From positions 1 through 18,201 of the forward strand of contig JAJZRD010000051.1 in assembly GCA_021845945.1 (NCBI GenBank): a stretch of DNA of 18,201 bases. Direction: 5' to 3'. The notes beneath the pieces were generated by a model, which saw nothing but the letters and a program-made list of their open reading frames with translations, was not told where the DNA came from and ran no database searches. This DNA comes from Chloroflexota bacterium. GTDB taxonomy: Bacteria > Chloroflexota > UBA6077. Positions 6,416 through 13,760 of the stretch are shown here, piece by piece. The first letter of the stretch is position 1. Every line of letters begins with the position of its first letter. The translations under genes and the position numbers were made by a program.

Positions 6416-7375
6416 ATGGCGCTCGTCTTGAGAGAGGCCGAAGTTCAATCGCTTGTGACCATGCCGGATGCGGTCGGCTGGGTTGAAGACTCCCTCCGAG
6501 TCTACGGCATGGGCAAAGCGCGCAACGTACCCCGCCAGCGCGTCCGGTTCCCCAAGGGATGGCTTCACGTACTGCCCGCTGGGGACATGGAGCTGGGAGT
6601 GCTGGGACTCAAATGCTACACCTCCTTCCGGGAAGGCAACCGGTTCATGATAGTCCTCTACGGCGCCGAGAACGGCAGGCTGCTGGCACTGGTGGAGGCC
6701 AACTACCTGGGAATGATGCGGACCGGCGCCATGTCTGGAGTGGCTACCAGGCACATGGCCCGCAAAGACGCGGACACCATGGCCATCATCGGAACTGGCT
6801 GGCAGGCTCGGGGGCAGGTGCTGGGCGTCGCGGCCTCCCGGCCGCTGAAGCGGATCCACGTCTCCGGCATTGAGAAGCAGAAGGAGTTCGCCGAGGAGAT
6901 GGCTCGGCTCACGGGTGTCGAGACAGTGGTGAACGAAACCCCCGAGGAGGCCGTGGCCGCCGCCTCCATCGTCTCCACCGCTACCGTCTCCATGGACCCC
7001 GTGTTCAGGCGGGAAGCCATCCAGCCAGGCACCCACATCAACGCCATCGGGTCCAATGCTCTGCACAGGAAAGAACTGGAAGAGAAGCTGGTCGGCCGGG
7101 CCAACCTCGTGGTGGTAGATTCCCGGGCTCAGGCCCGGCAGGAAAGCGGAGATCTGCTGGGTCCCGTCGAGCGGGGCTGGATGGAATGGGATCTCTTGCC
7201 GGAACTGGGCGAGGTCGTGGCCGGTAAGGTGCCGGGCCGAAGCGCTGACTCGGACGTCACCATCTTCGAATCCCACGGTCTGGGGCTGCAGGACGTAGCC
7301 GTTGCCTATCGGATCTACCAACGCGCTCTCGAAGCTGGAGTAGGCGAGAAGGTAGAGCTGTTTGGGACCTTGTAG
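6416..7375 (+). CDS. Ornithine cyclodeaminase/mu-crystallin family NAD(P)-dependent enzyme
   Basis: Members interconvert amino acids and imino or 2-oxo acids with NAD(P); known activities include ornithine cyclodeaminase, archaeal alanine dehydrogenase, pyrroline-2-carboxylate reductase and iminosuccinate reductase. Visible family features are the catalytic-lysine strand GLKCYT (K66), RTGAMSGVAT (R102), the Rossmann loop GTGWQA (126-131), the DSRAQARQESGDL block (D235, E243, D246) and the C-terminal FESHGLGLQDVAVA. The length (319 aa) is normal and all key residues appear intact. The ATG at 6416 has AAGGAG about 11 nt upstream. It sits between the amidohydrolase and the 2-oxoacid:ferredoxin oxidoreductase genes, 15 bp before the latter. 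A plausible job is supplying the 2-oxo acid that the oxidoreductase then decarboxylates. The true substrate is unknown, so ornithine should not be assumed. Confidence 0.9.
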   Translation: MALVLREAEVQSLVTMPDAVGWVEDSLRVYGMGKARNVPRQRVRFPKGWLHVLPAGDMELGVLGLKCYTSFREGNRFMIVLYGAENGRLLALVEANYLGMMRTGAMSGVATRHMARKDADTMAIIGTGWQARGQVLGVAASRPLKRIHVSGIEKQKEFAEEMARLTGVETVVNETPEEAVAAASIVSTATVSMDPVFRREAIQPGTHINAIGSNALHRKELEEKLVGRANLVVVDSRAQARQESGDLLGPVERGWMEWDLLPELGEVVAGKVPGRSADSDVTIFESHGLGLQDVAVAYRIYQRALEAGVGEKVELFGTL

Positions 7376-7390
7376 TTCGGGGAGTTAAAG

Positions 7391-8536
7391 GTGACCTTGA
7401 AGCTAGAAGAGAACGTAAAGATCCTGCAGGGAAACGCTGCCTGCGTGGAGGGAGCGGTCGCCGCAGGCTGTCGCTTCTTCGCGGGGTACCCTATCACGCC
7501 GGCCAGTGAGATCGCTGAAGGTATGGCCCGGCGGCTGCCCCTGGTAAGCGGGATTTGCCTGCAGATGGAAGACGAGATCGCGTCCGTGGTGTCACTGGTG
7601 GGTGCTTCCTGGGGCGGATGGAAGGCGATGACCGCCACCAGCGGCCCCGGTTTCTGCCTGATGCAGGAAGGCATCGGGATGGCCGCCATCACGGAGACAC
7701 CCTGCGTCATCGTGAACGTCCAGCGGGGCGGACCTGCCTCGGGCCAATCCACCGACCCGGCCCAGGGTGACGTTTTCCAGGCAAGATACGGCTCCAACGG
7801 CGACTACGCCGTCATCGTTCTCGCTCCCTCCACCTCGCAAGAGATGTTCGATTTGACCGTGCGAGCCTTCAACCTGTCGGAGAAGTACCGCGTGCCGGTC
7901 ATCCTCCTCGCAGACGAGGTAGTGGCCCACACTCGGGAAAGCGTGAGCATCCCGCCGGCGGATGAACTGGAGATCATCAACCGGAAGAAACCCCCGGTGC
8001 CGCCGGGAGAGTTCCTGACCTTTAGGCCGGATGCCGACGGCATCCCCCCCATGCCCGCCTTTAACGAGGGGTACAAGCTCTCTATCACTACCCAGCTACA
8101 CGGGGAGGACGGCTTCCGAGCAGATTTCAAGGCGGGGGCGGCGTTGATCCGGCGGCTGACCGACAAGGTAGAGAGGAACGCCGACGACATCGTCCAGGTG
8201 GACGGGTTCTGCCTGGACGATGCCGAGATGGTCGTACTCTCCTATGGAGCGGTTGCGCGGTCGGCCTTACGCGCCGTCAAAGATGTCAGGGCAGAAGGCC
8301 GAAAGGCGGGCTGGCTCAAGCTGAAAACCCTCTGGCCCTTCCCCGCCAGGCAGGTTCGCGAGCTTGCCTCCAGCGTCGAGAAGATCCTGGTGCCCGAGAT
8401 GAATATCGGTCGCATGGTGCTGGAGGTGGAGCGAGTGAGCGCCGGGCGGTGCGAGGTGACCTCACTACCCAAGCTGGGTGGCCGTTGTCATACGCCGGCC
8501 GAGATCTACGAGGGTATCAGGGGGGGTAACCGGTAA
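7391..8536 (+). CDS. korA: 2-oxoacid:ferredoxin oxidoreductase, alpha subunit
   Basis: This subunit carries domains I and II of the enzyme that oxidatively decarboxylates a 2-oxo acid to acyl-CoA while reducing ferredoxin. The N-terminal pyrimidine-binding domain shows AGYPITPASEIAE (31-43), MEDEIASV (59-66), TSGPGFCLM (83-91) and QRGGPASGQST (111-121). The transketolase C-terminal-like domain follows to residue 381. The size and motifs are those of KorA, the 2-oxoglutarate-type alpha subunit, although related enzymes for pyruvate or branched-chain oxo acids look similar, so substrate is not settled. The start is GTG at 7391 with GGGAG upstream. The stop codon overlaps the ATG of the beta subunit by one base (TAATG), indicating translational coupling. 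All four subunit genes are present in the order A-B-D-C. Oxygen sensitivity of this enzyme class suggests anaerobic or low-oxygen use. Confidence 0.93.
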   Translation: MTLKLEENVKILQGNAACVEGAVAAGCRFFAGYPITPASEIAEGMARRLPLVSGICLQMEDEIASVVSLVGASWGGWKAMTATSGPGFCLMQEGIGMAAITETPCVIVNVQRGGPASGQSTDPAQGDVFQARYGSNGDYAVIVLAPSTSQEMFDLTVRAFNLSEKYRVPVILLADEVVAHTRESVSIPPADELEIINRKKPPVPPGEFLTFRPDADGIPPMPAFNEGYKLSITTQLHGEDGFRADFKAGAALIRRLTDKVERNADDIVQVDGFCLDDAEMVVLSYGAVARSALRAVKDVRAEGRKAGWLKLKTLWPFPARQVRELASSVEKILVPEMNIGRMVLEVERVSAGRCEVTSLPKLGGRCHTPAEIYEGIRGGNR

Positions 8537-9366
8537 TGCACAGCCTCGCCACCAGGGTTCTCCGCACCAAACAGCTTCCCTTCCTGTTCTGTCCCGGCTG
8601 CGGTGATGGAGTAGTGGTCCATCTGACGGCCAAGGTGATCGACGAACTGGGGATCCTCGACCGGGTTTGCACCGTCGGTGCCATAGGATGCAGCAGCTGG
8701 ATCGCGACCTACTTCAACGTCGACTTCATGAAGATTCTACATGGCAGGACCCTCCCGGCGGCCATCGCCTTGAAGTTGACCGACCCGTCCCGAAAGGTTC
8801 TCGTCTTCACCGGCGATGGGGATGGCATCGGCATCGGCGGCAACCATTTCATCCACGCCGCTCGCAAGAACATCGACCTGACCGTCGTCATGGTCAACAA
8901 CATGATCTATGGCATGACGGGTGGCCAGGTAGCGCCCACCACTCCGGCAGGCGCTACCACCATGTCCACCCCCTACGGCAAGATCGATGAGGCCATGGAC
9001 GCCTGCGAGCTAGCGAAGGCCGCCGGAGCGACCTTCGTATCCCGCTGGACCACGGCTCACCCAACGCAGTTGCTGCGGGCTATCAAGAAGGCGATCCAGC
9101 ATCCCGGCTTCGCTTTCGTCGAAGTGGTGAGCCCCTGTCCGGTGCAGACTGGAAGATACATCTACGGCAGCGGGGACCCCGTCCATCTGGTGGAACTAAT
9201 CAAGCAGAACTACCTGACCCAGAGCAGGATGGCGAAGCTCAGCCCAGAAGAGAGGGCAGGCAAGATCCTTCTCGGCGACTTTGTGGAGGAGACAAAGCCC
9301 GAATACGCCGCCAGAAGCTACGAACTGATGGCACAGTTGAGGGAGGGGCGAACCGATGCCCGCTAA
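8536..9366 (+). CDS. korB: 2-oxoacid:ferredoxin oxidoreductase, beta (TPP-binding) subunit
   Basis: This catalytic subunit binds thiamine diphosphate and an iron-sulfur cluster. The TPP motif runs from GDGDGIGIGGNH (93-104) to VNN (120-122), followed by the diagnostic YGMTGGQ. Four cysteines in the positions expected for a 4Fe-4S cluster are C19 and C22 (CPGCG), C52 (AIGCSS) and C201 (SPCPVQ). The length of 276 aa is typical. It starts with an ATG overlapping the alpha-subunit stop, and its own 3' end overlaps the ferredoxin gene by 11 nt. The subunits are therefore very likely made in step. Substrate selectivity (2-oxoglutarate, pyruvate or another oxo acid) cannot be read from these motifs. 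Confidence 0.94.
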   Translation: MHSLATRVLRTKQLPFLFCPGCGDGVVVHLTAKVIDELGILDRVCTVGAIGCSSWIATYFNVDFMKILHGRTLPAAIALKLTDPSRKVLVFTGDGDGIGIGGNHFIHAARKNIDLTVVMVNNMIYGMTGGQVAPTTPAGATTMSTPYGKIDEAMDACELAKAAGATFVSRWTTAHPTQLLRAIKKAIQHPGFAFVEVVSPCPVQTGRYIYGSGDPVHLVELIKQNYLTQSRMAKLSPEERAGKILLGDFVEETKPEYAARSYELMAQLREGRTDAR

Positions 9367-9574
9367 TGGAGCGGTGACCATAAGCATCTACTCCGATTTG
9401 TGCAAAGGATGCCAGCTCTGCCTGGTCAGTTGCGCCTTCGACGTCTTCGAGATGTCCAGTGAGAGAGGCAAGCAGGGTTATCTCCTGCCCAGTGTAGCTC
9501 GTCTGGAGAACTGCGAGAAATGCATGCTCTGCGAGCTGTCGTGCCCGGACATGGCCATCGAGGTGCTGGGCTGA
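9356..9574 (+). CDS. korD: Ferredoxin-type delta subunit with two 4Fe-4S motifs
   Basis: This 72-aa electron-transfer subunit takes electrons from the beta subunit. It has two cluster motifs: CKGCQLCLVSC near residues 16-26 and CEKCMLCELSC followed by Pro near residues 53-64. The first motif's final Cys is followed by Ala rather than the usual Pro. The start codon lies 11 nt inside the beta-subunit gene, so translation is probably coupled. In many archaeal and bacterial Kor operons this gene comes first; here it sits between B and C. Confidence 0.92.
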   Translation: MPANGAVTISIYSDLCKGCQLCLVSCAFDVFEMSSERGKQGYLLPSVARLENCEKCMLCELSCPDMAIEVLG

Positions 9575-9592
9575 CAGCAAGAGGGGAAGGAT

Positions 9593-10213
9593 ATGCGCCA
9601 GGAAATCGTAGCTGCCGGTTTCGGCGGGCAGGGGATCATCTTGCTGGGTATAACCGCCTGCATGGCGGTGGGTCTTTACGATCGTAAGACAGTAACTCAA
9701 ACCCAATCCTACGGCCCGACCTCTCGAGGGGGCGCCTGCCGGACCGATGTAGTCATCAGCGACGAAGAGATCGATTACGCCAAAGCCCTTTCTCCCGACG
9801 TGATGATCCTCATGTCCGAGCAGGCCAAGGACCGGTATATCGGCGAGGTCAGGCCGGAAGAAAGCACAGTGATCGTCGACAGCACGCTGGTTAGAAGCGT
9901 CCCGCCGGAGATCAAGAAGGTCTACCAGGTGCCGGCAACAGAGATTGCCGAGATGAAGCTGGGACAGCGGCTGGCGGCCAACATGGTCATGCTGGGAGCC
10001 ACGGCAGCCATAACAGGGCTCATCAGCTTTGGAGCGCTGGAATCGGCTGTGAAGGATACGGCTCACGGAAAGTACCTGGAGGTAAACCTGAAGGCCATAC
10101 AGGAGGGCTACCAGTACGGTAGCCAGCTATCGGCAGGCAGCAATCAGGCATCAGCCCTCGGCAGCCGACATCGCGCCGATCCCCAAGTAGAGAGAGATGG
10201 AACCATCAGCTAA
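9593..10213 (+). CDS. korC: 2-oxoacid:ferredoxin oxidoreductase, gamma subunit with extra C-terminal tail
   Basis: This is the gamma subunit (catalytic domain of the pyruvate/ketoisovalerate oxidoreductase type) that completes the enzyme. Family marks are GFGGQGIILLG (9-19), the TQSYGPTSRGGACRTDVV block (37-54), and LGATAAITGLISF before the final helix. The conserved core ends near residue 176. About 30 further residues (177-206) are rich in Ser, Ala, Gly and Gln, and the first part of this tail is encoded by degenerate 7-bp repeats (10129-10163). The tail therefore looks acquired rather than ancestral. Translation starts at ATG 9593 with GGGGAAGG upstream, 18 bp after the ferredoxin stop. 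The last 17 nt overlap the start of the MmgE/PrpD gene in another frame. Confidence 0.92.
   Translation: MRQEIVAAGFGGQGIILLGITACMAVGLYDRKTVTQTQSYGPTSRGGACRTDVVISDEEIDYAKALSPDVMILMSEQAKDRYIGEVRPEESTVIVDSTLVRSVPPEIKKVYQVPATEIAEMKLGQRLAANMVMLGATAAITGLISFGALESAVKDTAHGKYLEVNLKAIQEGYQYGSQLSAGSNQASALGSRHRADPQVERDGTIS
10129..10163. repeat. Five degenerate tandem heptamers in the 3' end of korC
   Basis: Successive 7-mers read ATCGGCA, GGCAGCA, ATCAGGC, ATCAGCC and CTCGGCA, consensus near ATCAGCA. They resemble the degenerate heptanucleotide short tandem repeats (STRR) known from cyanobacteria. Because they are open in the korC frame they encode part of its C-terminal tail. Confidence 0.6.
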
Positions 10214-11606
10214 TCATCGCCAGACGCTGCTGGAGGCGCTATCCGGCCACGTGGCCGAGTTTGATCTCGAGCGTGCGCCGGCCGAGACGGTTGCCAGGCT
10301 GAAGGCATGCCTCCTGGATCTGCTGGGGTGCCTCCTGGCGGGAACGGCGACGGAGCCGGCCGGGCAAGTGGCCGAGATGGTCGAAAGGCAGGGAGGCCTG
10401 CCACAGGCGAGCGTTGCAGGCCGATCGCGGCGAGTGCCGGCGGAATGGGCTGCCCTGGCCAACGGCGTAGCAGCCCACGCCCTGGAGCTGGACGATGCTC
10501 ATCGCTTCGCCACGGGACTGCACCCGGCAGCCACGGTGATCCCGGCGGCGCTGGCCACGGCTGAGATGGTCGGCGCCTCGGGGAAAGAGTTGCTGCAGGC
10601 TATTCTGGTCGGCTACGACGTGGCCGGCCGCATCGGCACCGCCCTGAACCCCTCCCACCGATATCGGGGCTTCCACTCCACGGGGACCATCGGCCCCTTT
10701 GGAGCGGCAGCGGCTTCGGCCAGGCTGCTGGGTCTACGGCCCCAAGAGGTAGTTGCCGCTCTCTCCCTGGTTGCGTCCCAGGGCGCAGGTGTTTTCGAGT
10801 TCCTGGTGGACGGCTCGACGGTGAAGCTGCTGCACGCCGGCTGGGCCGCCCAGAAAGGGGTACAGGCAGCTCTGCTGGCCCAGGCCGGTCTCTCCGGGCC
10901 GGCCAGTGCCCTGGAAGGTCGAGAGGGGTTTGCCCGGGCCTATGCCGAAGAGCTCAGTCTGGAGGGCGTGGCCGAACAGCTGGGCTCGTGCTTTGAGGTG
11001 GACCGCAGCTACTTCAAGCTCCATGCGGCCTGCGGCCAAACCTTTTCCGCCATCGACGCCGCCATGGCGCTGCGGGACAGGTTGGGCATCTCCGGGAAGG
11101 AGGCCGCCGTCGAGGGCACTCTGATGGGCCTGCAATCTATCGAGGTGAGGACCTATCGGGCCGCCGCGGTGCTGGACAATCGCGAACCCACCACCGAGAG
11201 GCAAGCCAGGTTCAGCATACCTTACTGCGTCGGCACCGCTCTCATCTTGGGAAATGCGGGGCTGGAAGCCTTCGGCCCCGAGGCGCGAAATCTGCCGGCC
11301 ATCCGCTACATAGCTAGCATGACGCATGTGCTGGAATCGGCGCCGATCACCGCTTCCTTCCCCGCGAAACGGACGGCCGTTCTGGAGGCCGTTTTCTCCG
11401 ACGGACGGCGGCTAACCGAAACGGTCGATTACCCACGCGGCATGCCGGAAAACCCCGCATCCGTCGAGGAACTGGAAGAAAAGTTCCACCAACTCGCGGC
11501 TGCTCGATTGGACCTGGCTAGCAGGGATTTGATGGTGAGACAGGTGGAGTCTCTTCAAGATCTGGAGTCGATAGCCGAACTGACGAGTTCCTTGAGAAGC
11601 GCATAG
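10197..11606 (+). CDS. MmgE/PrpD family protein (2-methylcitrate dehydratase-like)
   Basis: This 469-aa protein belongs to the MmgE/PrpD family, whose members include 2-methylcitrate dehydratase, cis-aconitate decarboxylase and iminodisuccinate epimerase. All act on polycarboxylates by proton abstraction, without metal clusters. Recognisable family blocks are the N-terminal helix with DLLGCLLAG, NGVAAHALELDDAH with the conserved Asp-Asp, LHPAATVIPAALA, GYDVAGRIG, the GFHSTGTIGPFGAAAA glycine-rich region, and VKLLHAGWAAQKGV. The C-terminal lid domain is complete and the length is normal. The start ATG lies within the tail of korC in a different frame, with a GAGAG upstream, so expression is probably coupled to the oxidoreductase. 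The neighbouring tricarboxylate transporter and citryl-CoA-lyase-like gene favour a tricarboxylate substrate. Methylcitrate itself is less likely because no methylisocitrate lyase is nearby. Confidence 0.92.
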   Translation: MEPSANHRQTLLEALSGHVAEFDLERAPAETVARLKACLLDLLGCLLAGTATEPAGQVAEMVERQGGLPQASVAGRSRRVPAEWAALANGVAAHALELDDAHRFATGLHPAATVIPAALATAEMVGASGKELLQAILVGYDVAGRIGTALNPSHRYRGFHSTGTIGPFGAAAASARLLGLRPQEVVAALSLVASQGAGVFEFLVDGSTVKLLHAGWAAQKGVQAALLAQAGLSGPASALEGREGFARAYAEELSLEGVAEQLGSCFEVDRSYFKLHAACGQTFSAIDAAMALRDRLGISGKEAAVEGTLMGLQSIEVRTYRAAAVLDNREPTTERQARFSIPYCVGTALILGNAGLEAFGPEARNLPAIRYIASMTHVLESAPITASFPAKRTAVLEAVFSDGRRLTETVDYPRGMPENPASVEELEEKFHQLAAARLDLASRDLMVRQVESLQDLESIAELTSSLRSA

Positions 11607-11620
11607 CGGAGGTTAGCTGC

Positions 11621-12097
11621 GTGCGACGAGTCTATCAGGTCGCGGCTGTGGTTCTATTCGCCTTTGCCCTCTTCGCGGTATATGAGGCGCACGGTCTCAA
11701 CTACTACACCGAACTTGGCCCGGGGGCGGGATTCTTCCCCTTATGGATCGGTGTTGCCCTGGGTGGGCTCGCCATAGCCTGGTTCGGCCAGGTCTCCCTC
11801 CAACCGTCGGAACCCATGGAGCAGGGCTTCGTGCCCGACAGGCACGGAGTCATCCGGATAATCGCCATCCTGGTGGCCCTGCTGCTCTTCGGGGTCCTCG
11901 TCGACACCGTCGGCTTCCAGTTGATGATGCTCGCCTTCCTGCTCTTCCTTCTCGTCGCTCTGGGCCGCCAGAACCCAATAGTGACCCTGGTTATCGCCAT
12001 AGCCGGCAGCTTCGGCCTCTACTACATATTCAGGAACTATCTGGACGTGCCGCTGCCCGCGGCGTCCATAGAGTTCCTGCGGAATCTCGGACTGTAG
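11621..12097 (+). CDS. tctB: Tripartite tricarboxylate transporter, small membrane subunit TctB
   Basis: This is the small membrane component of a TTT-family secondary transporter, which takes up di- and tricarboxylates together with a periplasmic or lipid-anchored binding protein. The 158-aa product has four predicted membrane segments (about residues 5-22, 41-57, 81-103 and 110-139, the last probably two close helices). The ELGPGAGFFPLWIGV loop between the first two is the TctB signature. The start is GTG at 11621, 15 nt after the PrpD-type stop, preceded by GGAGG. It precedes tctA by 10 bp, so the two membrane subunits are co-translated. TctB is the least conserved subunit, but the fold and the context make the call firm. 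Confidence 0.92.
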   Translation: MRRVYQVAAVVLFAFALFAVYEAHGLNYYTELGPGAGFFPLWIGVALGGLAIAWFGQVSLQPSEPMEQGFVPDRHGVIRIIAILVALLLFGVLVDTVGFQLMMLAFLLFLLVALGRQNPIVTLVIAIAGSFGLYYIFRNYLDVPLPAASIEFLRNLGL

Positions 12098-12107
12098 GAG
12101 GCGTGAG

Positions 12108-13616
12108 TTGGATACCTTCCAGAACCTCATGATGGGCTTCTCGGTGGCCTTGACTCCCCAGAACCTGCTGTTCGCGTTCCTGGGGTCTGTCATGGGAACG
12201 CTCATCGGCGTACTCCCAGGGCTCGGCCCTGCCGCGGGCACGGCGCTCCTCATCCCCCTCACCTTCCAACTCCCTCCAACCAGCGCCATCATCATGCTGG
12301 CGGCCATTTACTACGGCTCGCAATACGGCGGCACCATCACCAGCGTGCTGTTGAACGTCCCTGGTGAGGCAGCTTCGGCCATCACCTGCATCGAGGGTTA
12401 CCAGATGGCCAAGAAGGGCCGCGCTGGGGCCGCCCTCAGCATCGCGGCCATCGGCTCCTTCATCGGCAGCACCATGGCCACCCTGGGCCTGGTTATCGCG
12501 GCGGGTCCGCTGACGCGGCTGGCGCTGCGCTTCGGGCCGGTGGAGTTCTTCGGGTTGATGGTGCTCGGAATCTCCCTGGTCATGGGACTCGCCGGCAAAT
12601 CCATGCTCAAGGCGCTGATCATGGCGCTGCTCGGGCTGATGCTGGCCATGGTAGGCATGGACCCCTCGGAGGGATCGCCTCGCTTCACCTTCGACCGGAT
12701 GGAGCTGATGAACGGCATCGGCTTCATACCGATAATCATGGGGCTGTTCGGCGTGGGCGAGGTGCTGGTCAACGCCGAGAACGCACTGAGGCCGGTATTC
12801 GAGAACAAGATGAGCTCGCTCATTCCCGCGGCCAAAGATCTGAAGGACTCCGCCTGGCCTGTGGTGCGAGGCACCGCGATCGGCTTCTTCTTGGGCCTCA
12901 TTCCCGGAATGAGCGGCACCGCCTGCTCCTTCCTCTCTTATGTGGCGGAGAAGAGGACGTCCAAGCACCCAGAGAAGTTCGGAACGGGCATGATCGAGGG
13001 GGTAGCGGGCCCTGAGACCGCCAACAATGCCCACGCCAACGCCGCTATGATCCCCCTGTTCACCCTGGGAGTGCCGGGCTCGGCGACCATCGCCGTCCTG
13101 ATGGGCGCCTTCATGATGAACGGCCTGGTCCCCGGTCCCTTCCTCTTCAAAGAGCACCCGGACCTGGTCTGGGGAGTCATCGCCAGCATGTACGTGGGCA
13201 ACGTGATGCTTCTCATCCTCAATCTTCCCCTGATCGGCATATGGGTAAAGGTGCTCCAGATCCCCTACTCGATCCTGTTTGCCCTGGTTCTGGCCTTCAT
13301 GCTGATCGGTGCTTACAGCGCGGACAACAGCGCCTTCGACGTCATGCTCATGACTCTCTTCGGCATAGTGGGGTACCTGCTCAGAAAGCTGGATTTCCCC
13401 CTGGCTCCGGCAGTGCTCACTCTGATCCTGGGTCCTGTGATGGAGAAGTCGCTGCGCCGGTCCTTGGAGATGTCTCAAGGTGATTTCACCGTCCTGTTCT
13501 CCAGCCCAATCTCAGCTACTCTACTGGTGCTGGCGGCTGTGGTACTCGTGTCGCCTGCCCTCGGCCTGCTGCACTCTGGGCGCAAGGTAGTGGTCTCAGA
13601 GGACGCGGAGGTGTAG
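12108..13616 (+). CDS. tctA: Tripartite tricarboxylate transporter, large membrane subunit TctA
   Basis: This is the 12-helix permease that forms the transport path. Family hallmarks are GVLPGLGPAAGTALLIPLTF near residue 36, the YYGSQYGGTITSVLLNVPGE block with EGYQMAKKGRAG, and a second pseudo-symmetric block GLIPGMSGTACSFLSY followed by NNAHANAAMIPLFTLGVPGS. The length of 502 aa is standard. The start codon is TTG at 12108, chosen because AGGAGG lies 6 nt upstream and the protein then begins in register with the family; the nearby GTG at 12103 is out of frame. The gene follows tctB by 10 bp and precedes tctC by 144 bp, a spacing that contains a GC-rich hairpin. The transported substrate is set mainly by TctC and is unknown. 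Confidence 0.96.
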   Translation: MDTFQNLMMGFSVALTPQNLLFAFLGSVMGTLIGVLPGLGPAAGTALLIPLTFQLPPTSAIIMLAAIYYGSQYGGTITSVLLNVPGEAASAITCIEGYQMAKKGRAGAALSIAAIGSFIGSTMATLGLVIAAGPLTRLALRFGPVEFFGLMVLGISLVMGLAGKSMLKALIMALLGLMLAMVGMDPSEGSPRFTFDRMELMNGIGFIPIIMGLFGVGEVLVNAENALRPVFENKMSSLIPAAKDLKDSAWPVVRGTAIGFFLGLIPGMSGTACSFLSYVAEKRTSKHPEKFGTGMIEGVAGPETANNAHANAAMIPLFTLGVPGSATIAVLMGAFMMNGLVPGPFLFKEHPDLVWGVIASMYVGNVMLLILNLPLIGIWVKVLQIPYSILFALVLAFMLIGAYSADNSAFDVMLMTLFGIVGYLLRKLDFPLAPAVLTLILGPVMEKSLRRSLEMSQGDFTVLFSSPISATLLVLAAVVLVSPALGLLHSGRKVVVSEDAEV

Positions 13617-13705
13617 CGACAATGGCGATCCCACAGCACCCAATGGAGGGGAGGGGGTGATGCGCATCTAATCTGCCCCGTAGCAGCTCCTTAGCTTTCT
13701 GGCAA

Positions 13706-13725
13706 CAGCGCGCTCGCGCGCGCTG
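13706..13725 (+). promoter_or_regulatory. GC-rich hairpin between tctA and tctC
   Basis: CAGCGCGC (13706-13713) pairs perfectly with GCGCGCTG (13718-13725) around the tetraloop TCGC. It lies in the 144-bp gap before the binding-protein gene and has no T-run. A role in mRNA processing or stability, raising tctC output relative to tctBA, is plausible by analogy with other transport operons. I saw no clear promoter in the gap. Confidence 0.55.
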
Positions 13726-13760
13726 CACTGCGACAACAGGATCCTAGTGGGGAGGAAAAC

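Noticed and set aside
5411..7321. 636-codon open frame on the minus strand across the amidohydrolase and OCD genes
   Set aside because: It lies antisense to two well-recognised genes, its translation is low-complexity and matches no family I know, and long antisense frames are expected in GC-rich coding DNA.
12030..13478. 482-codon minus-strand open frame opposite tctA
   Set aside because: The translation is rich in His, Gln, Glu and Arg, as expected for the antisense of membrane-protein codons, and tctA is unmistakable on the other strand.
13622..13660. 12-codon open frame (starting MAIPQHPMEG) between tctA and tctC
   Set aside because: Too short to support, with no ribosome binding site visible before it.
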